Shown piece after piece: positions 39,259 to 48,335 of a DNA stretch of 64,000 bases. Within the stretch, counting starts at the first letter, position 1. Each line of letters starts with the position of its first letter. The position numbers and the translations under genes were made by a program. This stretch comes from JBEEFP01 sp041166085. GTDB lineage: Bacteria; Actinomycetota; Acidimicrobiia; Acidimicrobiales; JAFATL01. Location: the NCBI GenBank assembly GCA_041166085.1, contig JBEEFP010000055.1:1-64000 (forward strand), given 5' to 3'. Below the pieces are notes generated by a model. That model ran no database searches. It was not told the origin of the DNA and saw only the letters and a program-made list of their open reading frames with translations.

Positions 39259-40626
39259 ATGCGAGCGCGCAGGAACACAATCCAGCGATCGGTGGCGGCA
39301 CTTGCCGCGCTCATGGGCGCGCTGCTCCTGACCACCGCCAGCGCGTCGTCGGAATCCACCGGGTTCCAGAACGGCACGGCCGCAGCCCAGGCCCAGGCCA
39401 TCAAGGTCAACCCCACCGCGGCCGCCCTCTCCATCGGCGTCACCCTCGGCACCTCGCTCGCCGGCTACACGAACGAAGTCGCCAAGGCGGAATCTCGCGG
39501 CATCGACCTCGGCATCATCGGCACGACGCTCGCGGGCGCGGGCTGCGACGGCTCGGCGCCCTCGTTCCCCGCCGACCAGCAGCCCCAGCCGCTGTCGGTC
39601 GACTCGCGCGACCCCGACGCGGCGGCCGGCAAGAGCGGCCCCGAGACCATCAGCGGCAACCCGGTTCCCGTCTTCACCAAGATCGCCAAGGCCACCCCGC
39701 AGCCGCTGGGTGAGGCGAGCGCGCTCGTCGCGTCGGTCGGTCAAGCGGGCGCCCTCGTCGTGAGCGGCGCCCAGTCGAGCGCCAAGACCGAGGTGGTCGA
39801 CGGCAAGACCCGGCTGGCCACCGCGTCCGCCGACATCAAGTCCATCGACATCGGCGGCGTCGTCAAGCTCTCCGGCCTGCACTGGGAAGTGACGAACAAG
39901 ACGGGCGCCGAGAAGGCGTCGACGGGGAGCTTCGGTCTCGGGAGCCTGTCGATCGCCGGCGTCCCCGTGCCCCTCGGCAGCAACGACCCGTCGGCGGCCT
40001 TCGCCGCCGCCAACCAGGCCCTCAACGCCCTCGGCATCGAGCTGCGGCCGCCCACGGTGCACTCGACCGACGGCAACGTGAGCATCGATCCCCTCGCCAT
40101 CGCTGTCGTGCCCAACGCCACCCGTGACGGCATCTCGGGCCAGCTCCTCGGCGCGGCCCTGCCCGTCCGGCAGGCCGTCACCGACGCCCTGCTGCAGCAG
40201 AGCTGCAAGAACGGCACCTACATCACCATCGCCGACATCGCCGTCGGCTCCATCACCGGCGCAGGCTCGTTCTCGCTCGAGCTGGGCGGGGCCCAGGCCA
40301 GCACCGGCGAGCTCACGCTGAGCAACTTCCTGCAGCAGCCGCCCGCCCTCGGCGTGTCGGACGCCAACCTGTCCGACGTGCTGTCGGCCGGCGCGGTGGC
40401 GGACGTGCCCGGCAGCCTCGGCACGCCGGGCACACCTGGCACGCCGGGTCAGCCCGGGCAGCCCGTCACGCATCAGGCTGCGCCGATCGCCGCCACCTCG
40501 GCGGCCAAGAACAGCAAGCTGGCCGTCGTGGCAGGGGCGACCCTGCTCCTGCTGGCAGCCGTCGCAGAGCTCGACCGCCGAAAGATGCGTCGAGCACAGA
40601 CACACCTCACTCCCTCGGAGGCCTGA
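39259..40626 (+). CDS. Secreted protein with C-terminal membrane anchor, next to the ABC transporter
   Basis: Unrecognised family. The 455-residue product starts at ATG 39259 after GGGGAGG; an in-frame GTG 30 bases earlier is possible. Residues 1-31 are a signal peptide (SVAALAALMGALLLTTASA). The large exported part is Ala/Gly/Ser/Thr-rich and low in aromatics, with DGNVSIDPLAIAVVPN and several beta-like repeats; two Cys may form a disulfide. A short Gly-Thr-Pro repeat stalk (GTPGTPGTPGQPGQP) precedes the anchor helix (about 415-435, LAVVAGATLLLLAAVAEL) and a basic cytoplasmic tail. It lies two bases before the substrate-binding gene. The general plan is like that of 1545-2501, so it may be an accessory part of the transporter. 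Confidence 0.78.
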   Translation: MRARRNTIQRSVAALAALMGALLLTTASASSESTGFQNGTAAAQAQAIKVNPTAAALSIGVTLGTSLAGYTNEVAKAESRGIDLGIIGTTLAGAGCDGSAPSFPADQQPQPLSVDSRDPDAAAGKSGPETISGNPVPVFTKIAKATPQPLGEASALVASVGQAGALVVSGAQSSAKTEVVDGKTRLATASADIKSIDIGGVVKLSGLHWEVTNKTGAEKASTGSFGLGSLSIAGVPVPLGSNDPSAAFAAANQALNALGIELRPPTVHSTDGNVSIDPLAIAVVPNATRDGISGQLLGAALPVRQAVTDALLQQSCKNGTYITIADIAVGSITGAGSFSLELGGAQASTGELTLSNFLQQPPALGVSDANLSDVLSAGAVADVPGSLGTPGTPGTPGQPGQPVTHQAAPIAATSAAKNSKLAVVAGATLLLLAAVAELDRRKMRRAQTHLTPSEA

Positions 40627-40628
40627 CC

Positions 40629-42281
40629 TTGGCGACCACCCCCGGCTCTACCCCGCGCGGCGCGTTCAGCGTCTGGCAGCGTCTGCTCCGGGGGTACGGA
40701 CCCCTCGCGGTCCTGGCGCTCCTGCTGCTGGTGATGGCCCTGCTCGTGCCGTCGAAGGCGCCCAACAGCGCCAACGTGCTCGGCGCCGGTGCGGCGGTGG
40801 CGCCCGACGACACGTCGGGCACGATCGCCGGCACCGAGGGCCAGGCCGGCACCGAGGGGCAGGCGGGCACCGCGGGCAGCGCCACGGCAGCGGCAGGAGC
40901 CAAGGGCAAGCTGCCGGCCAAGGCGGTCGGGTGCGCGGGAGCGCAGGTGCCTGGTGATCCCTACTCGCCGCCGTGCATCCAGTTCACCGGTGACAACGGT
41001 GGCGAGACGAGCAAGGGCGTCAACCCCACGGAGATCCACGTCGCCTACCGCGTGCTGAACGAGAAGGGGTTCCAGCAGACGCTGGCCGCCCTCGCCGGCG
41101 CCTCGCTGCAGGACACGCCCGACGACGTCAAGCGCACGGTGTCGGCCCTCGCCGACTACTTCAACAAGCGCTACCAGTTCTACGGGCGCAAGATCGTCAT
41201 CGACTTCTACAACGGCCAGGGATCGAACACCACCGAGCTGCTGGGCGGCGGCCAGGAGAAGGCCGAGGCCGACGCGGACACGGTGAAGTCCAAGGGATCG
41301 TTCGCCGACCTGTCCGCCACCAGCGAGCCCTACGCCGACGCCCTGGCACGGCGCGGCATCATGGGCTTCGGCGACCCGTACCTGTCGCAGCCGTGGCACG
41401 ACCAGCACCGCCCGTACATCTGGAGCATCGCCACGGACGGCACCCTGGTCGCCAACGAGGCGGCCGAGTACGCAGGCAAGCGCCTGTGCGGCAAGCCGGC
41501 CAAGTACGCGGGCGGCGACCTGGCCGGCAAGACCCGCAACATCGCCACCTTCGCACCGGAGAACTCCTGGTATCAGGAGTCGGTGCAGATCGCCCGGACG
41601 ACCCTCGAGAAGTACAACTGCAAGCCGGGCATCAACCAGGCGTACCAGCTCGACCTCGGCACCATGTCGAACCAGTCCGCCAACATCATCCCGAAGATGA
41701 AGGCGGCGGGCGTCACCACCATCCTGTGCGGTTGCGACCCGATCATGCCGGTGTTCCTCACCGGCGAGATGAACCGTGAGAACTACTACCCCGAGTTCGT
41801 CATCGTGGGCACCGCGCTCACGGACACCGACATCGTCGGGCAGCTGTGGAACCAGAACGAGGCCAAGCACGCCTTCGGGGTGAGCTCGCTCCAAGCGCCC
41901 GTCCCGGCGACGCAGACCATCGCCTACGAGGCGTACAAGACGGTGCGGCAGGACGAGCCCGCGTTCTCCGTCGACCTCATCTACTACCAGATGCAGATGA
42001 TGGCGATCGGCCTGCAGATGGCCGGTCCGACCCTCAGTCCGCAGACCTTCGAGAAGGGCATGTTCGCCTACCCGCCCAAGCTCGGTCCTGCCGGGTACTG
42101 GGTGTTCGGCCAGCACGACTACACCGCGGCCAACGACGTGCGCGAGATCTACTGGGACCCGGCCGCCACCTCCACCTACAACGGGAAGAAGGGCGCCTTC
42201 AAGGAGCCCAACCCCGGGGTCCGCTGGAAGCAGGGCGAGATCCCGACAGGCGACCCGACGATTCCAGTGCCGGCGCCCTGA
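40629..42281 (+). CDS. Membrane-tethered periplasmic-binding-type substrate receptor (LivJ-like)
   Basis: Captures the substrate for the HAAT-type ABC transporter encoded downstream. The 550-residue chain has an N-terminal uncleaved signal anchor (about residues 25-43, LAVLALLLLVMALLVPS) and no lipobox Cys, so it is held by a helix rather than by lipid. A Gly/Thr/Ala linker follows, then a Peripla_BP_6-like fold (GRKIVIDFYNGQGSN, GIMGFGDPYLSQPWHDQHRPYIWSIATDGT, CGCDPIMPVFLTGEMNRENYYPEFVIVG). The start is a TTG at 40629 with GGAGG nearby; no better in-frame start fits. Ligand unknown; the size exceeds normal LivJ (about 370). Confidence 0.88.
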   Translation: MATTPGSTPRGAFSVWQRLLRGYGPLAVLALLLLVMALLVPSKAPNSANVLGAGAAVAPDDTSGTIAGTEGQAGTEGQAGTAGSATAAAGAKGKLPAKAVGCAGAQVPGDPYSPPCIQFTGDNGGETSKGVNPTEIHVAYRVLNEKGFQQTLAALAGASLQDTPDDVKRTVSALADYFNKRYQFYGRKIVIDFYNGQGSNTTELLGGGQEKAEADADTVKSKGSFADLSATSEPYADALARRGIMGFGDPYLSQPWHDQHRPYIWSIATDGTLVANEAAEYAGKRLCGKPAKYAGGDLAGKTRNIATFAPENSWYQESVQIARTTLEKYNCKPGINQAYQLDLGTMSNQSANIIPKMKAAGVTTILCGCDPIMPVFLTGEMNRENYYPEFVIVGTALTDTDIVGQLWNQNEAKHAFGVSSLQAPVPATQTIAYEAYKTVRQDEPAFSVDLIYYQMQMMAIGLQMAGPTLSPQTFEKGMFAYPPKLGPAGYWVFGQHDYTAANDVREIYWDPAATSTYNGKKGAFKEPNPGVRWKQGEIPTGDPTIPVPAP

Positions 42282-42428
42282 CATGGTTCGCTCGCTCACG
42301 CTCCCTCACTGTCGGCCTGCTCGTGCCTCGCGACGGCCGACCGGCGGCCCAATGCGGTTGTTCGACAGACGGTGGGGTGCCGCCGCTCCTGCCGGACCTG
42401 CGAAGCGCGTTGACAAGGTGGTCCCATC

Positions 42429-44603
42429 GTGACGGCCGTCCTGGAGCGGTTCGGCACGGTGGACAAGCGAGTCCGCATCGCGGCGATGGTCGTCGGCGCG
42501 ACGGTGCTCTACCTGATCCTGCTGGCCCTGCCCGGCGTCGGTGACTGGCTGCACAAGAAGGCGCCGTTCGGCATCGTGGTGATCGGCGTCATCACCGGCA
42601 CCGTCACGTCGCTGCTGGCCATCGGCATCATCCTGATCTATCGGTCGAACCGGTTCATCAACTTCGCCTACGGCTCCATGGGCAGCCTGGTCGGAGCGAT
42701 GGCGGTGGGCATGTACCTGCAGCACCACTGGTCGTACTGGGTGATCATGCCCCTCGGCGTGCTCGGCGGCATCGTGGTCGGCGCCCTCACGGAATTCCTC
42801 GTCATCCGCCGCTTCCAGAACAGCTCGCGGCTCATCCTGACCGTGGCCAGCATCGGCCTCGCGCAGCTGCTGGGCGGCTTCGAGCTCATCGGCACCAAGG
42901 CCATCCATTTCGTCGGCCTCACCGGTGCTTTCCCGGTGCCCATCAGCTTCAAGCAGAAGGTCGACGTGGCGACGCTCGGCGGCGACCAGCTCGTGATCAT
43001 GCTGTCGGTGCCGGTCATCGTCGCCGCGCTGGCGTGGTTCCTGCTCAAGACCGACGCGGGCGTGGCCGTGCGGGCGGCCGCCGAGAACTCCGACCGGGCC
43101 CTCCTCGCGGGCATCCCCATCAAGCGGCTCTCGACGATCGTCTGGATGATCGCCGGCGGCCTGGCGACGCTCACCTATCTGCTCAAGGCACCGTTCACCG
43201 GCGTGGCGCCCGGCGTGGCGGCCAACGGCCCCACGGTGCTGCTGCCGGGCCTGGCGGCCGCCGTCGTGGCGCGCATGGAGTCCCTGCCCATCGCGTTCGC
43301 AGCCGGCATCGGTCTCGGCATCATGGAGCAGGTCGTGCGGTGGAACACCAGCGGCACGCCGTCGTTCCAGAACGTCGTGTTCCTCGTGGTCATCATCGGC
43401 GCCCTCCTGCTGCAGCGGGGCACGCTGAGCCGGGCCAAGGCCGGGATCGTGTCGTCGTGGTCGGCCACCGGTGTGGTCAAGCCCGTGCCGCGCGAGCTGC
43501 GCCACCTCCCCGAGGTCAAGTACCTCAAGGCGGCCGTCCTCACGGCCATCGGTCTCGCCTTCGTCGTCGTCCCCGCAGCCTGGAGCAACAGCGCCAAGCT
43601 CACCGCCGCCTTCGCCATCGTGTGGGCCATGGTGGGCGTCTCGCTCGTCGCCTTGACTGGTTGGGGCGGTCACATCAGCCTCGGCCAGTTCGGGATCGCG
43701 GGTGTGGGCGCGGTGGTCGCGGGCAACCTCGTGACCCGGTCGCACGCCGACCTGTTCGTATCCCTCATCGCCGCCGGTGCCGCCGGCGCCCTCATCGCCC
43801 TCGCCGTCGGGCTCCCCGCGCTGCGCATCCAGGGGCTGTTCCTCGCAGTCACGACCATGGCGTTCGCCATCGCCCTCGACAGCTATGTCTTCAACCCCAA
43901 CCGCTTCTCGTGGCTGCTCCCCAAGGACGTCGTGCGGCCCTTCCTGTGGGACCGCTTCGACCTCGAGTCCAACTACGCCATGTACGTGTTGTGTCTCGGG
44001 TTCCTCGGCTTGTCCATCCTCGCCGCTATCAGTGTGCGCAAGGCGAGAGCGGGACGGGTGGTGATCGCCACGCGCGACAACCAGCGGGCGGCCGACGCCG
44101 CCGCGGTGCCCACCACCAACGTGAAGCTGGCCGCCTTCATCATCTCGGGCGTGATCGCCGGAGTCGCGGGCGGGCTGCACGTGATGCTGCTGCACCGTCT
44201 CGGGCTGCACACCTACGACCCCATCGACAGCCTCACGGTGTTCTCCACGTCGGTCATCGGCGGACTCGGCTCCATCAGCGGCGCCATCACCGGCGTGCTC
44301 GTGTTCCGCTACCTCGAGACGATCACCGCCCTCGGCGATCTGCGTCTGGCCATCACGGGCGCGGGCCTGCTCGTCGTCCTCTACGCCCTGCCGGGCGGCT
44401 TCGGTCAGGTGATCATGGCCGCACGCGACCGGTACCTGCGGTGGGTCGCCAAGCGACGCGACATCCTCGTCCCGAGTCTGGTGGCCGACCGCCGCACCGA
44501 CCCCACCCTGGTGGAGGGCGACCACGCGCCGCAGGAGGCGTCGCTGCTGGAGAACGCCCTCAGCGACGAGCCGGAGGACGAGCCGGTGGGAGCGGGACGA
44601 TGA
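42429..44603 (+). CDS. Fused LivH-LivM type ABC permease
   Basis: Forms the transmembrane channel of a HAAT-family importer as one chain of 724 residues, where LivH and LivM are normally two proteins. The N-half (about 1-330) is LivH-like (LLAIGIILIYRSNRFINFAYGSMGSL, then GIPIKRLSTIVWMIAGGLATLTYL). The C-half (about 355-670) is LivM-like (LTGWGGHISLGQFGIAGVGAVVAG, ALRIQGLFLAVTTMAFAIALD, ATRDNQRAADAAAVPTTNVKLAAFIISGVIAGVAGGLH, SVIGGLGSISGAITGVL), with the EAA-type coupling loop. GTG 42429 starts it after a 147-bp gap holding no gene. Its stop overlaps the ATPase ATG. Confidence 0.93.
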   Translation: MTAVLERFGTVDKRVRIAAMVVGATVLYLILLALPGVGDWLHKKAPFGIVVIGVITGTVTSLLAIGIILIYRSNRFINFAYGSMGSLVGAMAVGMYLQHHWSYWVIMPLGVLGGIVVGALTEFLVIRRFQNSSRLILTVASIGLAQLLGGFELIGTKAIHFVGLTGAFPVPISFKQKVDVATLGGDQLVIMLSVPVIVAALAWFLLKTDAGVAVRAAAENSDRALLAGIPIKRLSTIVWMIAGGLATLTYLLKAPFTGVAPGVAANGPTVLLPGLAAAVVARMESLPIAFAAGIGLGIMEQVVRWNTSGTPSFQNVVFLVVIIGALLLQRGTLSRAKAGIVSSWSATGVVKPVPRELRHLPEVKYLKAAVLTAIGLAFVVVPAAWSNSAKLTAAFAIVWAMVGVSLVALTGWGGHISLGQFGIAGVGAVVAGNLVTRSHADLFVSLIAAGAAGALIALAVGLPALRIQGLFLAVTTMAFAIALDSYVFNPNRFSWLLPKDVVRPFLWDRFDLESNYAMYVLCLGFLGLSILAAISVRKARAGRVVIATRDNQRAADAAAVPTTNVKLAAFIISGVIAGVAGGLHVMLLHRLGLHTYDPIDSLTVFSTSVIGGLGSISGAITGVLVFRYLETITALGDLRLAITGAGLLVVLYALPGGFGQVIMAARDRYLRWVAKRRDILVPSLVADRRTDPTLVEGDHAPQEASLLENALSDEPEDEPVGAGR

Positions 44604-46291
44604 GCGCCACCGACACCGCCCAGCTGCCCCGCACGTCGCTGCTGTCCTGCCGCGGCATCGACATGGCCTACGGCCCGGTGCAGATCCTCTTCGACGTCGA
44701 CTTCGACGTGGCGACGGGCGAGATCGTGGCCCTGCTCGGCACCAACGGGGCCGGCAAGTCCACGTTGCTCAAGGGCATCTGCGGTCTGGTGAAGCCCAAG
44801 AAGGGCACCGTCACCTTCAACGACGAGGACGTCACCAACCTGTCGGCTGATCTCACCACCAAGAGGGGCATCTCCTTGATGGCGGGCGGCAAGGGCGTGT
44901 TCCCGACGCTGAACGTGTCGGAGAACCTGCGCCTGGCCGCGTGGCTCATCCGCAAGGACAACGAGCACTTCGAGAAGGCGAAGCAGGAGGTGTTCGACCT
45001 CTTCCCGGTGCTGGAGCGGCGCCAGACGCAGATGGCAGGCGACCTCTCGGGCGGCGAGCAACAGATGCTCTCGCTCGGCGGGGCGCTGATGACCAAGCCC
45101 GAGCTGCTCATGATCGACGAGCTGTCGCTCGGCCTCGCTCCCACCATCGTCGGACAGCTCCTCGAAGTGGTGCGGGAGATCCACCGTCGCGGCACCACCA
45201 TCGTCATCGTGGAGCAGTCCATCAACGTCGCGCTGCAGCTGGCCGAGCGGGCCGTCTTCATGGAGAAGGGCGAGGTGCGCTTCGAGGGCGCCACCGCGGA
45301 GTTGCTCGACCGACCGGACATCCTGCGCTCGGTGTTCATCGCCGGCGCGTCGGCGGCCGACGGCAACGGGCCTGCCACCGTGCCGGCCAAGGCCAAGCGC
45401 AGCCGAGCCGCGAGCAACGGCAAGGCCGACAGCAACGGCAGCGGCGAGGTCCTCCTCGAGACGTTCGCTCTGAGCAAGCGCTTCGGTGGCATCACCGCGG
45501 TCGACGAGGTCGACCTGCAGCTGCGCGACGGCGAGATCCTCGGTCTCATCGGCCACAACGGCGCTGGGAAGACGACGCTCATGGACTGCGTCTCCGGCTT
45601 CCTGCCGATCGACGGCGGTCGCATCGAGATCAACGGCAACGACGTCAGCGAGTGGGCGCCGCACGACCGCGCCGCCGCCGGCCTCGGGCGCTCCTTCCAG
45701 GACGCGCTCCTCTACCCCACCCTGACCGTCGCCGAGACCGTGTCCGTCGCCCTCGAGCGCCACCTCGAGTCGAAGGACATGCTGGCCGCCGCGCTGCAGC
45801 TCCCTGCGTCCTACGAGTCCGAGCTCGCCGTCGCCGACCGCGCCGAGGAGCTCATCGAGCTGATGGGGCTGGCCGCCTTCCACGAGAAGCTCACAGGCGA
45901 GCTGTCCACCGGCACCCGCCGCATCGTCGACCTGGCCTGCGTCATGGCGCAGCAGCCGTCGGTGCTCATGCTGGACGAGCCGTCGGGCGGCGTGGCCCAG
46001 CGCGAGACGGAGGCCCTCGGGCCCCTGCTCGTGCGCGTGCGCGACCGCACCGGTTGCTCCATCCTCGTCATCGAGCACGACATGCCACTGCTCAGCTCGG
46101 TGTGCGACCGCATGATCGCCCTCGAGCTCGGCGCCGTGATCGCCCAGGGCACGCCCACCGAGGTGCTCGAGCATCCCAAGGTCATCGAGTCCTACCTCGG
46201 CACCGACGATTCGGCCATCGCGAGGTCCGGCACGGGGTCGAAGGCCAAGGCGAGACCCAAGCCGAGGAAGCGCCGCACCACCACCGCGTAG
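44600..46291 (+). CDS. Fused LivF-LivG type ABC transporter ATPase
   Basis: Two nucleotide-binding domains in one chain of 563 residues that power the fused permease just upstream. Domain 1 is LivF-like: Walker A GTNGAGKST, signature DLSGGEQQML, Walker B LMIDELSLGLAP. A linker (about 250-290) rich in Lys/Ala/Ser/Asn joins domain 2, which is LivG-like: Walker A GHNGAGKTT, signature variant LSTGT, Walker B LMLDEPSGGVAQ. A Lys/Arg-rich tail ends it. ATG 44600 overlaps the permease stop. It is a paralog of the gene at 1-1548 with the same domain order. A long perfect hairpin follows after two bases. Confidence 0.94.
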   Translation: MSATDTAQLPRTSLLSCRGIDMAYGPVQILFDVDFDVATGEIVALLGTNGAGKSTLLKGICGLVKPKKGTVTFNDEDVTNLSADLTTKRGISLMAGGKGVFPTLNVSENLRLAAWLIRKDNEHFEKAKQEVFDLFPVLERRQTQMAGDLSGGEQQMLSLGGALMTKPELLMIDELSLGLAPTIVGQLLEVVREIHRRGTTIVIVEQSINVALQLAERAVFMEKGEVRFEGATAELLDRPDILRSVFIAGASAADGNGPATVPAKAKRSRAASNGKADSNGSGEVLLETFALSKRFGGITAVDEVDLQLRDGEILGLIGHNGAGKTTLMDCVSGFLPIDGGRIEINGNDVSEWAPHDRAAAGLGRSFQDALLYPTLTVAETVSVALERHLESKDMLAAALQLPASYESELAVADRAEELIELMGLAAFHEKLTGELSTGTRRIVDLACVMAQQPSVLMLDEPSGGVAQRETEALGPLLVRVRDRTGCSILVIEHDMPLLSSVCDRMIALELGAVIAQGTPTEVLEHPKVIESYLGTDDSAIARSGTGSKAKARPKPRKRRTTTA

Positions 46292-46293
46292 CG

Positions 46294-46338
46294 TCTCGAG
46301 GAACTCGGGTACCGGATCGGTACCCGAGTTCCTCGAGA
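46294..46338. terminator. Perfect 21-bp-arm hairpin between the ABC ATPase and nhaA
   Basis: Arms 46294-46314 and 46318-46338 are fully complementary around GAT. Compared with the hairpin at 6268-6312, only three stem positions differ, and they are changed in both arms so pairing is kept. No T-run. The nhaA start codon GTG begins at the very next base (46339). Confidence 0.75.
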
Positions 46339-47319
46339 GTGACAACGCCCGCACCCGACTCCGACTCCCGGTCGTTCCTCCGCAGCGAGACGTTCGGCGC
46401 GGGCGTGTTGCTGGCGGCGACGGCTGGGGCCCTGGTGTGGGCCAACTGGCCGGGCGCGACGTCGTACCAGCGGGCGTGGGACGGTGAGGTTCACCACTGG
46501 CTGAACGACTGGCTGATGGCGGTGTTCTTCCTGCTCATCGGGCTGGAGATCAAGCGTGAGCTCGTGCACGGCGCGCTCCGCGACCGGCGTGCGGCCATGG
46601 TGCCGTTGATCGCGGCAGTCGGCGGCATGGTGGTGCCGGCCCTCGTGTTCACCGCGGTCCTCGGGGCCGGCGCAGGGCGACACGCGTGGGGTGTGCCCAT
46701 GGCCACCGACGTGGCCTTCGTCGTCGGCGTGCTCGCGGTGCTCGGCCGGCGCGCGCCCACCGGTCTGCGCGCGTTCCTGCTCACGTTGGCGGTCGCCGAC
46801 GACATCGGTGCCATCGTCGTCATCGCCATCTTCTACGCGGGCGGCCTCTTCCACCCGACGCTGGTCGCCGTCGCGCTGGGCCTCGCCTTCCCGACGCGTG
46901 CGCGCTGGCTCGAGCGCATCGAGGGGTGGCTGCACCCGTGGAGCAGCTTGGTCGTCGTGCCGCTGTTCGCGCTGGCCAACGCCGGGGTCCGTCTCGACGG
47001 CGCTGGGTTCAGCCGTCTCACGTGGGCGGTGGTCGTCGGCCTGGTCGTCGGCAAGACAGCGGGGATCTGGAGCGCGGCCTGGGCCGCCCGGAGGTTCGCA
47101 GGCGGCCGGCTCCCAGCAGGCGTCGAGCCCGCTCACCTGTTCGGTGGCGCCGTCCTCGGTGGCATCGGCTTCACCGTGTCGCTGTTCGTGGCCGACCTCG
47201 CTCTGCCATCCGCCCAGCTGCACCACGCCAAAATCGGGGTGCTGGCGGGGTCCGCGGCCAGTGCGGTGCTCGGAGCCGCGATCCTGGTGGTGCATGCCCG
47301 CCGACCTCGCCCCGCCTGA
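46339..47319 (+). CDS. nhaA: Na+/H+ antiporter NhaA, shortened form
   Basis: Membrane antiporter that exports Na+ in exchange for protons. The 326-residue protein shows NDWLMAVFFLLIGLEIKREL, ATDVAFVVGVLAVLG, the ion-binding Asp pair in VADDIGAIVVIAIFY, and GKTAGI and GGIGFTVSLFVADLA near the end. Compared with E. coli NhaA (388 residues, as I recall it), about 48 residues appear to be missing after FYAGGLF: the sequence passes directly to HPTLVAVALGLAFP, skipping a helix pair around TM VI-VII. The frame is intact. GTG 46339 directly follows the hairpin and has no visible ribosome site. It overlaps the rhomboid gene by 26 bases. Confidence 0.88.
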   Translation: MTTPAPDSDSRSFLRSETFGAGVLLAATAGALVWANWPGATSYQRAWDGEVHHWLNDWLMAVFFLLIGLEIKRELVHGALRDRRAAMVPLIAAVGGMVVPALVFTAVLGAGAGRHAWGVPMATDVAFVVGVLAVLGRRAPTGLRAFLLTLAVADDIGAIVVIAIFYAGGLFHPTLVAVALGLAFPTRARWLERIEGWLHPWSSLVVVPLFALANAGVRLDGAGFSRLTWAVVVGLVVGKTAGIWSAAWAARRFAGGRLPAGVEPAHLFGGAVLGGIGFTVSLFVADLALPSAQLHHAKIGVLAGSAASAVLGAAILVVHARRPRPA

Positions 47320-48067
47320 GGGCCCCACCACCTGCTTCCACCACCACGACCGCGAGACGGGCCGGGCCTGTACGCGGTGCGGGCGCCCGGCCTGCCCCGA
47401 GTGCCTGCGCCAGGCCGCGGTCGGGTCACAGTGCTGGGAGTGCATTCGGGCCGCCCGCCCACCGGTGCGTGAGCGGGCCAAACGGTGGAACGCCACGGCC
47501 GGTCCCATCGTCACCAAGACGCTCGTCGCCATCAACGTCGTCGTCTTCGTCCTGACGTCGGTCGCCGGCGCCGCCACGAGCCGGGGCCCCGACCTCTCGT
47601 CTCGGCTCGCCCTGTTCGGCCCGGCCGTGCAGAACGGCGAGTGGTACCGCCTGGTGACGTCGGGCTTCGTGCACGCCGGCCTGTTGCACCTCGGATTCAA
47701 CATGCTGCTGCTCTACCGGTTGGGCGAGGTGCTCGAGCCCGCCCTCGGCCGCGTCCGCTTCGTCATCCTGTTCGCCGGGTCGCTGCTGGCGGGGTCGTTC
47801 GGCGCGCTCTGGGTCAGTCCCCACGCGATGACGGTGGGCGCGTCGGGTGCGGTGTTCGGGCTGCTCGGCGCGATCGCCGTCGGTATGCGCGAGCGCGGCG
47901 CGAGCGTGTGGCAGTCGGGCATCGGCCCCCTGCTGGTCGTGAACCTGCTGTTCACCTTCCTCGTGCCGGGGATCTCCATCGGTGGTCATCTCGGCGGACT
48001 CGCCGGCGGCGCGGTGCTCGGCTGGGTGCTGCTGCGGACCCGCCCCGCGGGACGGGTCCGCAGCTAG
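47294..48067 (+). CDS. Rhomboid-family intramembrane serine protease with N-terminal zinc finger
   Basis: Membrane protease of 257 residues. An N-terminal B-box-like zinc finger (CFHHHDRETGRACTRCGRPACPECLRQ and CWECI, residues about 14-52, in register) is followed by six membrane helices. The catalytic Ser is in VGASGAVFGLLGA and the His in GGHLGGLAGGAVLG; the HAGLLHLGFNMLLLY segment matches the rhomboid WR/HN region. ATG 47294 lies within the end of nhaA (26-base overlap), so the two are linked. Substrates are unknown; one candidate is a membrane-tethered regulator such as the sigma fusion at 9958, but that is speculation. Confidence 0.92.
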   Translation: MPADLAPPEGPTTCFHHHDRETGRACTRCGRPACPECLRQAAVGSQCWECIRAARPPVRERAKRWNATAGPIVTKTLVAINVVVFVLTSVAGAATSRGPDLSSRLALFGPAVQNGEWYRLVTSGFVHAGLLHLGFNMLLLYRLGEVLEPALGRVRFVILFAGSLLAGSFGALWVSPHAMTVGASGAVFGLLGAIAVGMRERGASVWQSGIGPLLVVNLLFTFLVPGISIGGHLGGLAGGAVLGWVLLRTRPAGRVRS

Positions 48068-48075
48068 CTGCTCCC

Positions 48076-48297
48076 TCAAGCGGTTCGGCTCACCGGCCTG
48101 ACCTCCTGGGTCCCTCCGAGGGCCTCGGCCAGACGTCGGGCCTGGTCCTCGTTGAAGGTGAGCCGCGCGACCGGCTCATCGTCGTCGAGGGTCCGCAGGT
48201 AGAGGTCCCGACGACCGCTGTGGTGGATCACCACCGTGACGCGGGCACCGTCGAGGTCACCCAGATCGTGGTACTCGCGCATGGGCGCGTCGTCCAT
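48076..48297 (-). CDS. Small hypothetical protein, possibly a cation/proton antiporter regulatory subunit N-domain
   Basis: A 73-residue soluble protein from ATG 48297, with GGGAGGAGTGAG as ribosome site. The blocks VTVVIHHSGRRDLYLRTLDDDEPVARLTFNEDQARRLAEALGG (in register) resemble the N-terminal domain of KhtT/CpvA-like antiporter regulatory proteins, which have a similar GRR-DLVVYD-DDP and LTPEEARRLAELLGG pattern (from memory). The usual TrkA-C domain is absent. The match is modest. It is downstream of, and on the same strand as, a 112-residue membrane protein gene. Confidence 0.6.
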   Translation of the reverse strand: MDDAPMREYHDLGDLDGARVTVVIHHSGRRDLYLRTLDDDEPVARLTFNEDQARRLAEALGGTQEVRPVSRTA

Positions 48298-48335
48298 CTC
48301 ACTCCTCCCGTTGGAGCCGGCACTCGCCGGCTCGA

